The position numbers and the translations under genes are program-made. The notes below the pieces were generated by a model. The model had not been told where the DNA came from. It saw nothing but the letters and a program-made list of their open reading frames with translations, and made no database searches. From Beverwykella pulmonaria (taxonomy: Eukaryota; Ascomycota; Dothideomycetes; Pleosporales; Melanommataceae), in NCBI GenBank assembly GCA_001599595.1, contig BCHH01000007.1, positions 1,767,785 through 1,831,784 on the forward strand: 64,000 nt of DNA. Direction: 5' to 3'. Below, piece by piece: positions 22,403 to 34,896 of the stretch; the first letter of the stretch is position 1, and every line of letters begins with the position of its first letter.

Positions 22403-23050
22403 TTAGAAAACACCTTCAACTTTCTCCGTCTGATCAAAGTCATATGCACTACCATACGGCCTGTTAAGATAGTTCTTCATGACCTCTTCGCTAGAGTCGA
22501 ACTTCATGGCGACATGTAAACTGATCTTCTCAATCGTCAACTTATTCTTCAACTCAGAAACGAACTCAACGTCCATCCGGTTGCGGTACCATGGTGTGAA
22601 GTGGACTATGGGAGAATTAGTAATTTCCTGAACCGAATAAGATATGGAGGACATGAACATACTCATAGCAAGCATAACCCTAGGTACATCTCCTCAATTA
22701 GGCTCAACTAGTTGATACGGGCCTCTTTCCTTTCTTCTCTTCTCCAGCAAATCTTTCTTGATTCTTCCACTCGCACAATCGCCATGCTTACCTTCTTAGT
22801 CAGCGATGGTGATGGCAGCGTGGGTACCGAGCCAGATCTCGGTGGACCCATTTTCAGGAGTCATAGTCACAAGTGGCACGTTGATCACCTTGGCGAAGGG
22901 AATCTTGAGATGATCAAAGTCGACGTCATTGTACCTAGGTTGAGAGGCTGGTGGCAAGGTGGGGGTTGGTGGGAGAGCGGTGTTTCCTAACACAAATCTC
23001 AAGGGAGGATTGGGCGATGCAGGCCCATTCCCCATCAGCTATACATAGTC
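22403..23050 (-). pseudogene. Decayed phytanoyl-CoA dioxygenase (PhyH) family gene
   Basis: The pieces follow the order of a fungal PhyH Fe(II)/2-oxoglutarate dioxygenase: LRFVLGNTALPPTPT, then a core ending in VTMTPENGSTEIWLGTH (about 22800-23000). SGRIKKDLLEKRRKERGPYQ (about 22700-22770) lies in a different frame and is followed by a stop. The end is VHFTPWYRNRM, YLNRPYGSAYDFDQ. The iron-site His of HxD is replaced (YNDVDFDH instead of HxDxDFDH). The stretch that should hold the distal His, between PYQ and VMLAM, is missing. I find no N-terminal half upstream. Frame breaks, an internal stop and lost ligands make this a relic. Confidence 0.7.
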
Positions 23051-25854
23051 GTCTCAGAACACCTTTATACATGAGAATATACACACTTCAGACACTCCTA
23101 CAAAGTCCAACGGATTGCGATTTCCAGATTCTGGTTGGGTAGTAGGCCGCTTTAACTTCATAGGCAGAGGGCGAGATGGAGACAGGAGTTGAAGGACGCA
23201 TGATAACAACAGAGGCGCGGGGAATTGACGTAACGCCCTTATGGAAGACTATGAATGTTGAGTAGACGTACGTTGATTGAGAATGTAAGATTGAGCCTGT
23301 ACATATGGTACGGCAGACTGTAGTAAGCATGTCGGTTAGAACTTAGAATAATAAAAGTAAAGACTGAAAGTGCTTACTTACCTTTGTATTAGCGCTAGAG
23401 GATAGTGTGTAGAGGGTAACAGGCGTGACTTAACTATGCAAGGATACTAGCAGGCAGCGAAAAAGAGGAGGAAAGCAAAGAATAAGTCGATTGTAAAATA
23501 TAACGGAGACACGGAAGCTATTTTATAGCTGACAACGTTTCTCGGCTTATAAAAACATTAGGTAAGAAACATAGAATGGCGGATCTAATATTTTCTAAAG
23601 CTCTAAAATTGTTGGCTAACACGCCTCCAATTTCGGCGGCAAAATTCACAATATATGGAAGCATCCAACTCAACCCAATATTGTTTAGTAGGAAAGTGCG
23701 GTTTTAGAGAGACTCTGCCAGAAAAAGAAAGTCCGAAGCCGCCGTGCCTGCTAATAAGACTAATAAAAGACGCCCCATGCAAGTATACCGAACGGTCATG
23801 GGCCACGTAAACTCGAATCGAAAGAGGAAAGTAAACGGTGCTGCCCGAACTGTGTGTTGCTGCAAGTTAATATAACCAGCCTTATCATCCAGAAATTTGG
23901 AATACCAGATAGGGAAGATCATCCGCCGCACAGAAAATCCACACCCACCGAAGACGTGATGTGGAAGAGTCCTTTGAAGCTTCCCGTACCCTTTCCTTTT
24001 CGCCGAACTGAAGACAAGAACGCTAGTGCCAATTTTCCCCAACTAACTTCAGCCTCTTCTACCTTCTCCATTTCCTCTCCCCATTCCCCATCCAGCACTC
24101 TATGCGCTGTACATTCCTGCTCTCCTCTTCTTCCTTCCTCCTCTCCTATTGCGCCGTAGCAAAGTGCTACTTTGCGCGAATATACCACTGGCATGGGTGG
24201 AAGGCTTGAACGTATAGTGCAGGGAATAGGTCTTGCTTTCTTTGTCAGCTGCTTGCTTCGTCATCAGTCAACACGGCATATATATGGGTATCGGAACACC
24301 ACACCCAACGACATCGAATCGAATGAGCACCAACACGAACAAGACGGACCACCCTCGCACACGAAACTCAACCCAACGAGACCACGAATATTTCATATAT
24401 CTTTCATCACTGCTTCTACTTTTATTTGGTTTGGTAGCTAGATACAACAAAATTGAAACAGTCTACTGCCAAACCTCGACCTTGATTCTTCTCCCTCCTT
24501 CAGTGCATTGCTGCTTCGGACATAGCATGGCTGCGAGTCGCCCTCCTACCCCCGTGTGATATATATATTTCTATCATACACACCTTTCCTCCACTGCACT
24601 ATTCCTTGGCCTTTTTCTCCTTCCTCACATTCTCCCTCTCCTTCTCCTTGGCACCCTCGGACAACTCACTCATCTAGGGGTTTGCGGCAGCCACATACCC
24701 ACTTAGCCACGTGCTTGCAACACCCCCTCTCAAATCTCTGCATCTTCCTCATTGCCATCTTATTCACTATAATCATGGCCCAGACTACCACATCCACAAT
24801 ACTGACTTGGTTTCTAGTCTGCGAGACAACAATGCAATCTCTACTCTTCAAATGCTTATCCAGCTTCAGTGCGCGCCTGTTTGTGGCAGCGCAAGAGGAT
24901 GCTTTGCAGATCCAGGCCTGGATCCTGCGCCCCAGCTCCTCACTGTCAAGGCCGAAATTTTCATTTATATCTCCGGAGAACTGCATTATCACCTCCCCCG
25001 TCAGCGTTTCCGGGTAATTCAAGCACAGCGTCACTTACGCCCGGCAGAGGTCGTAAGAGGGAGGCCTAAGGTCTACAGTCGCATGCCTGAAGTCGGAGCT
25101 GAGCCTATGATGGCGGAGAAGCTTCCTGCAATGAGGGCAGGCACTTGTTGGGCCGCGGGAGTGCGGGTTGGGATGGCAAGGAGGGTCATATTTGGCGACA
25201 TCTCACGCTAGTTTGGGAAGACCCTAGAAGGATTGACGAAGGCGGGCTAAGTACTGTTGTAACTGGCAGATATATGTCTGGGGTTGCCGCGGGACTCGGT
25301 GTAGATTGAATGGGTCGGGTTGGAGCTTGAGGGCCTTAGGATAGCTGCTGAAGTCGTAGTAGTCGACTTTGGCTCGCGATCTGAGTATAGGTCGATGGCC
25401 TTTGTAGGGTGGACGTGTCTATCTCTTATCCTCATTCTTTCCCTATTCATTATCGGTCATGCATAATTGAGGTTCCATTGTGGTAAGTTTAGACGCACTC
25501 ATGACGTCGACCAAGGATTTGCACATACCATGCACAGTAAGCGCATCAAATAACGCTAAGAGCAATTAGCATATCGTAAGTAGAGAATGCAACCAAAGCA
25601 TAAGCGAAAAGAACCCTATGCAAGATTTTGAATTAACTGGACCTCTTTCAGAACAAATCTTTTGTTACAGGTGCAACTGCAATGCAAGAAGCCAATGCAA
25701 AAGAACAAGTTCTCAGAAACGAAGCAGAAGAGAAGAGAAGATCAAGGAAGACTGCCATTCATTGTACAAGATTCTTTCCAGCTCGCCCGCCAGCCCACTC
25801 CGAGAAGTTTACATACGCTTTCCCAATACAGAAAAAATCCAAGCAGATATTAGA
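23051..25854. other. Long stretch without a supported gene
   Basis: The first ~300 bp may hold unrecognisable N-terminal remains of the PhyH relic. A minus-strand frame at 24666-25034 (with VIMQFSGDINENFGLDSEEL) looks moderately protein-like and could pair with a short frame at about 25090-25205, but no complete gene can be built. The rest is pyrimidine-rich or AT-rich sequence. Confidence 0.35.
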
Positions 25855-27602
25855 CTATAGCATCAGCTCCAGAGGGTTCTCAAGCGCCTTCTTGAGCTCC
25901 CGCATGAACTCGCCACCAACCGCACCATCAACGACCTTGTGATCGAAGCTGGCTGTGATCACAATCTGGTCATCCCACTCCACGCTCGGGGTGCCGTCCT
26001 CTGAAAGCTCTCCGGGGACTGCGACCTTCTGTGTTGTACCGATGGCGACGATGGTAGCTTGTGGGGGGTTAATGACGGCCGTGAATCGCTCGACAGCGGC
26101 GTTCATGCCCATATTAGAGATGGTGATGGTTCCGCCCTGGTACTCCTCTGGCTTCAGCTTTCCATCTCGCGCGCGCTTGCCAAGATCCTTGACTTGTGCC
26201 GAGATGGACTCGAGACCAAGATTACCGACGTTCTTCACAATTGGCGTCATCAGACCAACGGGTGTGGCGACGGCAACCGAGACATCAACGACGTTGTGTT
26301 GGCGGATGATCACCTCACTACCCTGCTCAACCCATGACGAGTTTGCGGCGGGAACCTTCCGCGCGGCCACAGCGAGGGCCTTGATGAGGAAGTCGTTGAC
26401 AGAGAGCTTGTACTTGCCATCGGAGGAGGCATTGAGCGCTTCGCGGAGCTTCAGCAGCTTGGAAACGGAGATGTTGGAGGCGACGAAGTAGTGGGGGTTC
26501 TGCTGCCAGCTCTCGGTGAGACGGCTGGCAATGACCTTGCGCATGCTGGTCGCAGGGGTTTCTTCATAGGTAGGCGCGCCAGCCGTGGCACCAGCGGCTG
26601 CTCCACCGGCAGGCTTGTACTTCTCGATGTCTTGCTTGGTGATCTTTCCTCCAGGACCCGACCCCTTGATGGCGGAGAGGGGGACACCCTTCTCTACCGC
26701 GAGCTTCAAGACGGCGGGAGAAACCGAGGGCTGGCGATCGAGGGCGGTCTGTAACCGGGCACCGGTCGACTCAGATTCGTGGGCTTCTGGTGCAGCTGAT
26801 TCCTTGGAGCTCTTGGACGGGGGAGCGGTGCTGGAGCCGGAATCCGATGGTTCGCTGGCCTCGGACGCGGCGGTTTCTTTCGATGGCTTAGGAGCAGGCT
26901 TCTCTCCCCCTGCATCGTCGACGGAGAAGGACTCGAAAGCCGAGACGTCTTCACCCTCCTCGACCATGACGGCGATGGGCTGAGCAACGTTAGCCATTCC
27001 ATTTCTGCAAAGTAACTTCCCTCGCAAGCTGGAAATGCGGCGCCACGTCCGCATTGATTATGCAGATAGCGTCCCGAGCTTGAAAAAGTACGTACCGTTC
27101 CGACTGGGACATCCTTCTCCCCCGATTCCTTGAGGATTTTGGCAATAACGCCCTCCTCCTGGAACTCAAAGTCCATTTGTGCCTTGTCGGTCTCAATCTC
27201 AACGAGCACGTCGCCGGGCGCTATGGTGTCGCCCACTTTCTTCTGCCATGTGCCGATGTTGCCAGAGGTCATGGTTGGGGACAAGGCCGGCATGCTGACG
27301 ACCGTGTGGGAGGGGAACGCTGTGCACATTCCCAATTAGCAATGCGTCCCTTTTCCAACGTCTCGAGTCTGTAGCGTGAGGCCGTCGCTTACATTTGGAG
27401 GCATAGTATCTTGCGAGGGCGGAGAGTGCGGGCGTGCGTCTGCTGGAGCTCCTGTGTCAGCGAAGCTTCGTGCGTCGGGCCTGGCAACCTACGCAACAAA
27501 CTCGGGGCACCTTGCGACGGCTAGGCTGCCGCGCGCAGCAATTGACCCTCTCGCGCTCCATTGACGGCCGGCCCGGGCCAGAAGGGTGGTGGTAGCGGAC
27601 AT
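25855..27602 (-). CDS. Pyruvate dehydrogenase E2, dihydrolipoyl acetyltransferase
   Basis: This is the mitochondrial E2 core of the pyruvate dehydrogenase complex, which moves acetyl groups from lipoamide to CoA. The four exons, complement join 25855-26979, 27096-27319, 27393-27451 and 27511-27602, give 499 aa. An Arg/Ser-rich presequence runs to about residue 50 (ending near RYYASKS). One lipoyl domain has the lipoylated Lys96 in [12 protein letters not shown] Ser/Pro/Ala linker is followed by the E1/E3-binding domain ([20 protein letters not shown]) and the catalytic domain. That domain has [23 protein letters not shown] and the active site [13 protein letters not shown]. The intron at 26980-27095 joins PVGT to PIAVMVEEG. 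Head-to-head with SEC7. Confidence 0.96.
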
Positions 27603-28354
27603 GGTGACGGGATGTCTTTTGCGTGCAGCGAAAATTTACCCAGGGCGATCAAGCAGCAGAGCAGAGCACAGGGGAGAGACAAGGGGCAGCGAGCGGGTGG
27701 ATGGAGAGGAGGGCTCGCTCGAGCTCGAGAGGAGGAACGTGGTGTGGGAGAGATGGGATTGTTGTTGCGCCCAACAGAAAAGTGTCGCTGGCGCTGTCTC
27801 TCACTGTCGACGGGGACCCGGGCAGCTTGGCGGCTTCAGTCCCCGAAGCCCCAGCACGGCCGTGCTTCCATTCGTTGGTTACTAGATGCCTCACCTTTAT
27901 CGTCCCTCGACGCAATAGATTGCGCACTAGGAATTAATTCTTCTTCCTTCGCCCTCTTCTACTACACATGGACAGGCCGCTCCGGCAAATACAGCAGCCC
28001 CTGCGCACTCTCCGATGTGTTCTTCTGGCATGTCGCGCGGATCGGTTTGGGCGGAGCGCCACACACAGTCAGCCACAGACTCTACAGGGGTTCGGCACGT
28101 CAGGCAAGGAGCTGATGCGCCGAAGACACTTTGCCCTTCGACATCGACGAATCTGAAAAGTGCTCCTTTTTGGCCTCCACGCATACACATCTTGCGCAGT
28201 CGTAGGCACGCGCAATTCCTAATCACAAACTCCCCCCCGGCGCTCCTGCCTCCGCCATGGTTGCGGCCAAACGCCCCGCCAGACACTGAAAGAAGGAGCA
28301 TCCCCAGAAATATATCTCGGCGCCTTTCGTGGATTGCCCACGACCACCGCGCCC
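27603..28354. promoter_or_regulatory. Shared upstream region of LAT1 (-) and SEC7 (+)
   Basis: A 752-bp divergent interval, GC-rich near LAT1 and mixed near SEC7. Overlapping frames on both strands look like compositional shadows. No intact gene is supported. Confidence 0.5.
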
Positions 28355-31300
28355 ATGGCCGACACCGCGGAGAAGCCCCCGAATGGCTCGCTGCAGGGCG
28401 AGCTGCCCGCAGTAGCAGCATCACCACCACCAGCAGAAGCATCACCGCCACCAGCAGAGGAAGAGAGCAGCGGGGACACCGGCTCCGAGTCGACGTCTGA
28501 GGACATGGAAGCTCCGCCTGCGGCCCAGGCCACGCAGTCCGATGCACCCACGCCCACGCCCGCGCCCTCGACGCCTACACTGAACGTGCCAAATGGGTCG
28601 GATACACCCGAAACCGCCGAGTTCTTTGAGCAGCGCACGCATGCCGCGAATCGCCCGCGAACCGACTCCCAGTCCACCGTAGCCACCACGGCTACGCGGC
28701 CTTCCACGCGAAGCTCACTTGTCTTCGTAGTCACCGCCCTGGAGACCATTGCCGCGTCCAAAGATGCACGGAAAATAAAGAAGCTGGGCGATACCACGGT
28801 GCAGGCATTAACCGCCATCCAGCAGGAGGGCGACCCATCACGCATCAACCCCGAGGTCCTTTTCGAGCCACTGCAGCTGGCCTCCGAGGCGCAAACGGTG
28901 GCCGTGTCCATAACCGCCCTAGACTGCATTGGCAAGCTCATTAGCTACTCCTACTTCTCCGTCCCCTCCGAGCCGCAAGGCGACAACACCGAAGTGCCGC
29001 CCCTCATCGAGCGCGCCATTGACACAATATGCGACTGCTTCCAGGGCGAGGCCACCCACCCGGACGTGCAGCTGCAAATCGTCAAGTCTCTGCTGGCCGC
29101 AATTCTCAATGACAAGATCGTCGTGCACGGTGCTGGCTTACTCAAGGCGGTGCGGTTGACGTACAACATCTTCTTGCTGTCCAAATCGAGCGCGAACCAG
29201 CAGGTGGCACAGGGCGCACTGACGCAAATGGTCGGCACCGTTTTTGAGAGGGTCAAGACGCGGCTGTCGGTGAAGGAGGCAAGGATCAATCTTTCACGGG
29301 TCTCGCTGAACGAGAAAGCCGACTCTGAGGAGAGCATACGGGAAGACGTCAGGACTAGCACGCAGGGCATTGACGGTTCTGTGGCCAACGGGGATGCCGA
29401 AGGGGAAGAGCCATCTGACCCCGAATCTGGCGAGCCGAGCGACAAGCCCGTCGACCAACACACGGGCCCCAAGATTACACTGCAGAGTTTTGAGAACAAC
29501 ATGAGCTTCAACGACGACAGGATACACGACAACGCCCCAACTCTCGTGACCCACATCAAAGGAAAGACCGGATCAAGGCAGGCCTCTGGCCAGGATGCCT
29601 TCCCTCACCTCCAGCATGAGAACGGGGCTTCGGATGAGGAAGAGGAGGATGAAATCTTTGTCAAGGATGCCTATCTCGTATTCAGGGCCATGTGCAGGCT
29701 GAGCACCAAGGGTCTCTCGGTCGACCATGCCCTTGATGTGAAATCGCAGGGCATGAGATCCAAGCTGCTCTCGCTTCATATCATCCACACGATACTTCAC
29801 AACAACATTGCCGTGTTCGTCTCGCCCTACGCCACCATCAGGAGCAGCAGTGGCGACGAACCTACTACTTTTGTGCAGGCCATTAAACAGTATCTTTGTT
29901 TGAGCTTGAGCCGCAATGGTGCAAGTTCTGTCAACAAGGTCTTCGAGGTCACGTGCGAGATATTCTGGCAAATGCTGAAGTATCTGCGAGTCATGCTCAA
30001 GAAGGAAATCGAAGTCTTCCTGAAGGAGATCTATCTCGCAATCTTAGACAAACGGACTGCCCCAATATTCCAAAAACAGTACATTTTGACAGTGTTTGGG
30101 AGATTGGCCGCCGACCCCCGGGCGCTGGTCGAAATCTACCTCAACTATGACTGTGATCGAACGGCATTGGACAACATGTATCAGCGCGTCGTGGAACACC
30201 TCTCAAAACTATCGAGCACGCCGGTTTCGGTAACGCCCATACAGCAACAAGCATATCAAGATCATCGAGAGAAGCAAGCAAAGCACTCCGACTGGCAGAG
30301 TCGCGGCACACTACCCCCCTCACTTTCTACTGCGTCAATGAATATACATCAAGAGACGGAGCATGCATACCCTCCAGAGTATGCAATGAAACAGGAGTCG
30401 CTGGAGGGGCTAGTGGGGATTTTAAGATCGCTAGTGAACTGGTCTCAACAAACAGTGGCCGACAACACAAAGAACGCACCCTTCGAGTCGCGGACGTCCC
30501 TTGATGAGCTCCGGACGTCATTGGACAATCGAGGTTACACAGAGTCACCGCATATTGGTGTTGATTCAGGAACAGTAACTCCGCTTGCTGAGGATGATTT
30601 TGGCCAGTTGGAGAAGGCAAAACAGAGGAAAACGGCGCTCACGAGGGCCATCCGCGAGTTCAACTTCAAGCCGAAGCGCGGGCTGAAAACTTTGCTCAAA
30701 GACGGCTTCATCCCATCCGAGGCTCCCGACGACATTGCTCGATTTCTTCTCGACAATGATCAACTGGATAAAAAGACTCTGGGAGAATTCCTTGGCGAAG
30801 GCGATCCGCAAAATATTGCTATCATGCACGCCTTTGTGGACCGGATGGACTTCGCTAAAACTCGCTTTACAGATGCTCTGCGACGTTTTCTGCAAAGCTT
30901 TCGTCTTCCTGGTGAAGCCCAGAAGATTGATCGCTTCATGCTCAAGTTTGCGGAGAGATACATTACCGGCAACCCGAATGCTTTTGCTAACGCCGATACA
31001 GCATATGTGCTGTCATACTCGGTTATTATGCTGAACGTGGATCAGCACAGCAAAAAGATGAAGGGTCCTCGCATGACACCCGAGGACTTCATCAAGAATA
31101 ATCGCGGAATCAACGACAACGCTGATCTTCCCGAGGATTACATTCGCGCTATTTATAATGAGATTGCACACAATGAGATCGTTCTGAATACCGAACAAGA
31201 AGCTGTTGCCAACTTGGGAGTGACTCAGCCTACCGGCGGTTTGGCTGCCGGCATCGGTCAAGCACTCACTGGCGGTCGAGATCTCCAGCGAGAAGCACAT

Positions 31301-34300
31301 GTTCAGGCTTCTGAGGAGATGGCCAACAAGACTGAGCAATTGTACAAGCAACTCTTGCGAGCCCAACGGCGAACCACGGCGGCATTGCCCGTATCAAAAT
31401 TTATTCCCGCTTCGTCTTCTAAACATGTTGGACCCATGTTCGAAGTTACATGGATGCCATTTCTTACTGCACTCTCGGGTCAAGCTCAAGATCATAACAT
31501 TGAGATTGTGAGATTATGCATCGAGGGGATCAAGCTCGCGATTCGCATCTCTTGTCTCTTTGACCTCGAGAATCCACGGCAAGCCTTCGTCTCATTTCTG
31601 GCACGTTTCACGAATCTTTACAACTTCAGTGAAATGAAGGCGAAGAACGTCGAGGCTTTGAAGGTTCTTATCGAGGTTGCTTACACTGAAGGCAACTTGC
31701 TAAGAGAATCATGGCGGGACATCCTCACCTGCATATCGCAACTCGATCGATTCCAGTTGATTTCTGCTGGTATCGACGAGCGGGCCGTCCCAGATGTGTT
31801 AAAGTCACAATCGCAGCCAAGGGGGGCAGCGGCACCTCGAAAGAATTTGAATGTGCCCAACAACCGGCGACGGCAGACATCCCACGCTGGCAATGCTCAG
31901 TACCAGGCTGACGTGGCTGAGGAAAGTCGATCCACCGACATGGTCCGGGGTGTCGACCGCATTTTCACAAATACCGCCAACTTGTCAGGTGAAGCGATCG
32001 TCGATTTCGTCAAGGCTCTTACCCAAGTCAGCTGGCAGGAGATTCAATCATCAGGCCAAAGCGAATCTCCTCGTACATATAGTCTACAGAAGCTTGTTGA
32101 GATAAGCGGCTACAACATGACCCGTGTCCGTTTCGAGTGGACAAACATCTGGCAAATACTGGGAAATCATTTCAACGAGGTAGGATGTCATACCAACACT
32201 AATGTCGTCTATTTCGCTCTGAACTCATTACGACAACTCTCCATGAAGTTCATGGAAATTGAGGAGCTTCCCGGTTTCAAGTTCCAGAAGGACTTTCTCA
32301 AACCATTTGAACATATCATCAGCAACACCAGCGTAGTCTCTGTCAAGGACATGGTGCTCAGGTGCCTGATTCAGATGATTCAAGCCAGAGGAGAAAACAT
32401 TCGGTCCGGCTGGAAGACAATGTTCGGGGTCTTTACAGTGGCTGCTAAAGAGCCATATGGTATGCTTCTCACCGTTCTACTATAATTCGGCTCATACTTA
32501 CTATAAGCAGAGGGGATTGTAAACCTTGCGTTTGAAAACGTGTCTCAGGTGTACAACCAACGATTTGGCGTTGTCATTTCACAGGGCGCCTTTGCAGATC
32601 TGATTGTCTGTCTCACTGAATTCTCAAAGAACTACAAGTTCCAAAAAAAATCACTGCAAGCAATCGAGCTCCTCAAGTCGTCTGTACCCAAGATGCTACG
32701 GACACCCGAGTGTTCATTATCTGCAAGAGCCGGTTTTGTAAAAGAGTCGGATAAGGTATCCTCGATACCGAAACAACCGACTCGGCAAACACAAGAAGAG
32801 CAGTTTTGGTTCCCAGTACTTTTCGCTTTCCATGATGTTCTTATGACTGGCGAGGATCTAGAGGTACGATCAAGAGCTTTGAGCTACCTGTTCGAGACAC
32901 TGATCACCTACGGCCGCGAATTCCCTCAAGACTTCTGGGATATGCTTTGGCGGCAGTTGCTGTACCCTATCTTCATGGTTCTGAAGTCGAAGTCCGAAAT
33001 GTCCAAGGTTTTGAATCACGAAGAATTGTCAGTCTGGCTATCGACAACCATGATCCAAGCTCTGCGCAATATGATCAGGCTTTTTACCCACTTCTTTGAG
33101 TCCTTGGAGTACATGTTAGACCGCTTCCTAGATCTACTCGCCCTCTGCATCTGTCAGGAGAATGACACGCTTGCGCGAATTGGGAGCAACTGTCTTCAGC
33201 AACTCATCTTGCAGAACGTCCAAAAGTTCCGTCCAGAACATTGGAGCCAGATTGTAAAAGCATTCGTGGAACTTTTCCAACGAACAGAAGCGTCGGCGCT
33301 ATTTTCCGCCGCGACATCATCAAGCTACAGTACTCCTACAAATGGTACTCGCAGCAACCATAGCGGCGGCAAAATGTCGATTGCGGAGATCAACCCTGGA
33401 GAACTTTCTTTACAAACACCGACCGAGGAAGCTCCTCCAGACAACGCTCTCGGCATAAACGGCCTGTCGAGCCCGCGGCGAGGATCCGTTGTGACCTCCG
33501 AAGCCTCAAGCACAGCAACCGCCGAACAACAACGCATGCCGTCACCACTCCCCAAGCGCTCCACCCAAGATCTTGAAGACTACCGCCCGGAAACCCAAGA
33601 CCTCCAACAGCCACCCGTCGTCGTAACCGCTGCCCGCCGCCGTTTCTTCAACCAAATAATCACAAAATGTGTCCTCCAACTCCTCATGATAGAGACTGTT
33701 CAGGAACTCTTCACCAACGACTCGGTCTACGAGAAGATTCCTTCCGGAGAACTCCTCCGCCTCATGTCTGTCCTCAAGAAATCGTACCACTTCGCCAAAC
33801 GCTTCAACGCGGACCGCGATCTAAGGACTAGGCTGTTCAGAGAGGGCTTCATGAAGCAACCGCCGAACCTACTGAAACAGGAGAGTGGGAGTGCGAGTGT
33901 CTACGTTAGCATCCTCTTCCGCATGTACCACGACACATCCACCGACCGCGCGGCATCCCGCACTGACACAGAAACTGCACTCATCCCACTCTGTGAAGAC
34001 ATAATTGCGTCCTATATCGAGCTCGACGATGAAACGCAACAGCGCAACATCGTAACTTGGCGCCCCGTTGTGGTCACGGTGCTCGATGGATATGCGAATT
34101 TCCCGCCGGGAGAGTTCGAACACCATGTTGATGTCTTTGCGCCGTTGGTCGTCGGCTTGCTGGGCACAGAGATGCAGGCCGATGTGCAGAGGGCGGTTCA
34201 AGCGCTCGTGGGCAGGATCTTTGAGACGAGAGCGGGGATTAAGGTGGGGACGCCGGGGTTGACGAGACGGACGCCGAGTTTGAGGCGAGAGAGCGGGGGG

Positions 34301-34351
34301 AGTTTTGGGAGTCCCGCACGTGTAAGGAGGGGGAGTCGCGGCGGGCGGTAG
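28355..34351 (+). CDS. Sec7, trans-Golgi ARF guanine-nucleotide exchange factor
   Basis: This is the large GEF that activates Arf1 at the late Golgi. Exons 28355-32459 and 32511-34351 are joined by a 51-nt intron (GTATGC...AAGCAG) that restores AAKEPYEGIVNLAFENVSQ. The total is 1981 aa, matching the ~1900-2000 of fungal Sec7. After an acidic, Pro-rich N-terminus come the DCB region (about 120-270), the HUS region (about 420-660) and the Sec7 domain (about 768-945). The Sec7 domain starts near FNFKPKRGLKTLL, and the exchange Glu854 lies in RLPGEAQKIDRFM. HDS1-HDS4 repeats make up the C-terminal half. The start is the ATG at 28355 (good context, gcccATGGC); the frame runs further up only through non-ATG codons. 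Convergent with SSE1. Confidence 0.96.
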
Positions 34352-34896
34352 GAGAGAAGGGTGGGCTTGGAAGATTAGGTCATGAGAGAAAGAAGGGGGG
34401 ATGCTCGCGGTGCATTTCAGATCTTCAAATTTCGGATCGTTTGTGAATATGGCGTGTTTTCCCATCTACGAAAAGGGGGTTTCTGGATTCCGCTTGCGGG
34501 GAGTGAGCACAAAGATCAATCTTGTATGTATAGATAGAAAGCAACGTGGGCGCGGGATCTAGATTAGTAGGGTGGGGTGTTCGAGGGGAAATGTATATTT
34601 TATAACTTGGTCAGCGCGTACATGCACCTGTGGTCAAAATTTGAATTTATTATTCTTCATGTTCGTATCTATGGACTTTGGTCTATCATAAGCATTGCAT
34701 TGGCACCGCAAAGACACGGAACCGGCATTTCAGAAAAAGAGGGCATGATTACTTCATCCAGTACCATCATCATAAGCCATCCCATCCGTCCATCCACCCA
34801 TCCATCCCATCCCATCCATCCATCCATCCATCGCTCTAAATGCTTTTACATAGATCCTTTGTATCCCTCCTATCTCAGACCGGTCAGAAACTCCGC
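34352..34896. other. Intergenic, convergent SEC7/SSE1 3' flanks
   Basis: Contains the CATC microsatellite at 34778-34832 and no supported gene. Confidence 0.5.
34778..34832. repeat. CATC/CATCC microsatellite
   Basis: About 55 bp of CATC, CATCC and CATCCC units between the two convergent 3' ends. Confidence 0.9.

Noticed and set aside
24556..25211. Overlapping plus-strand frames of 153 and 166 codons
   Set aside because: Three phases are open over the same bases, the composition is biased and no motif is visible; the minus-strand frame is only marginally better.
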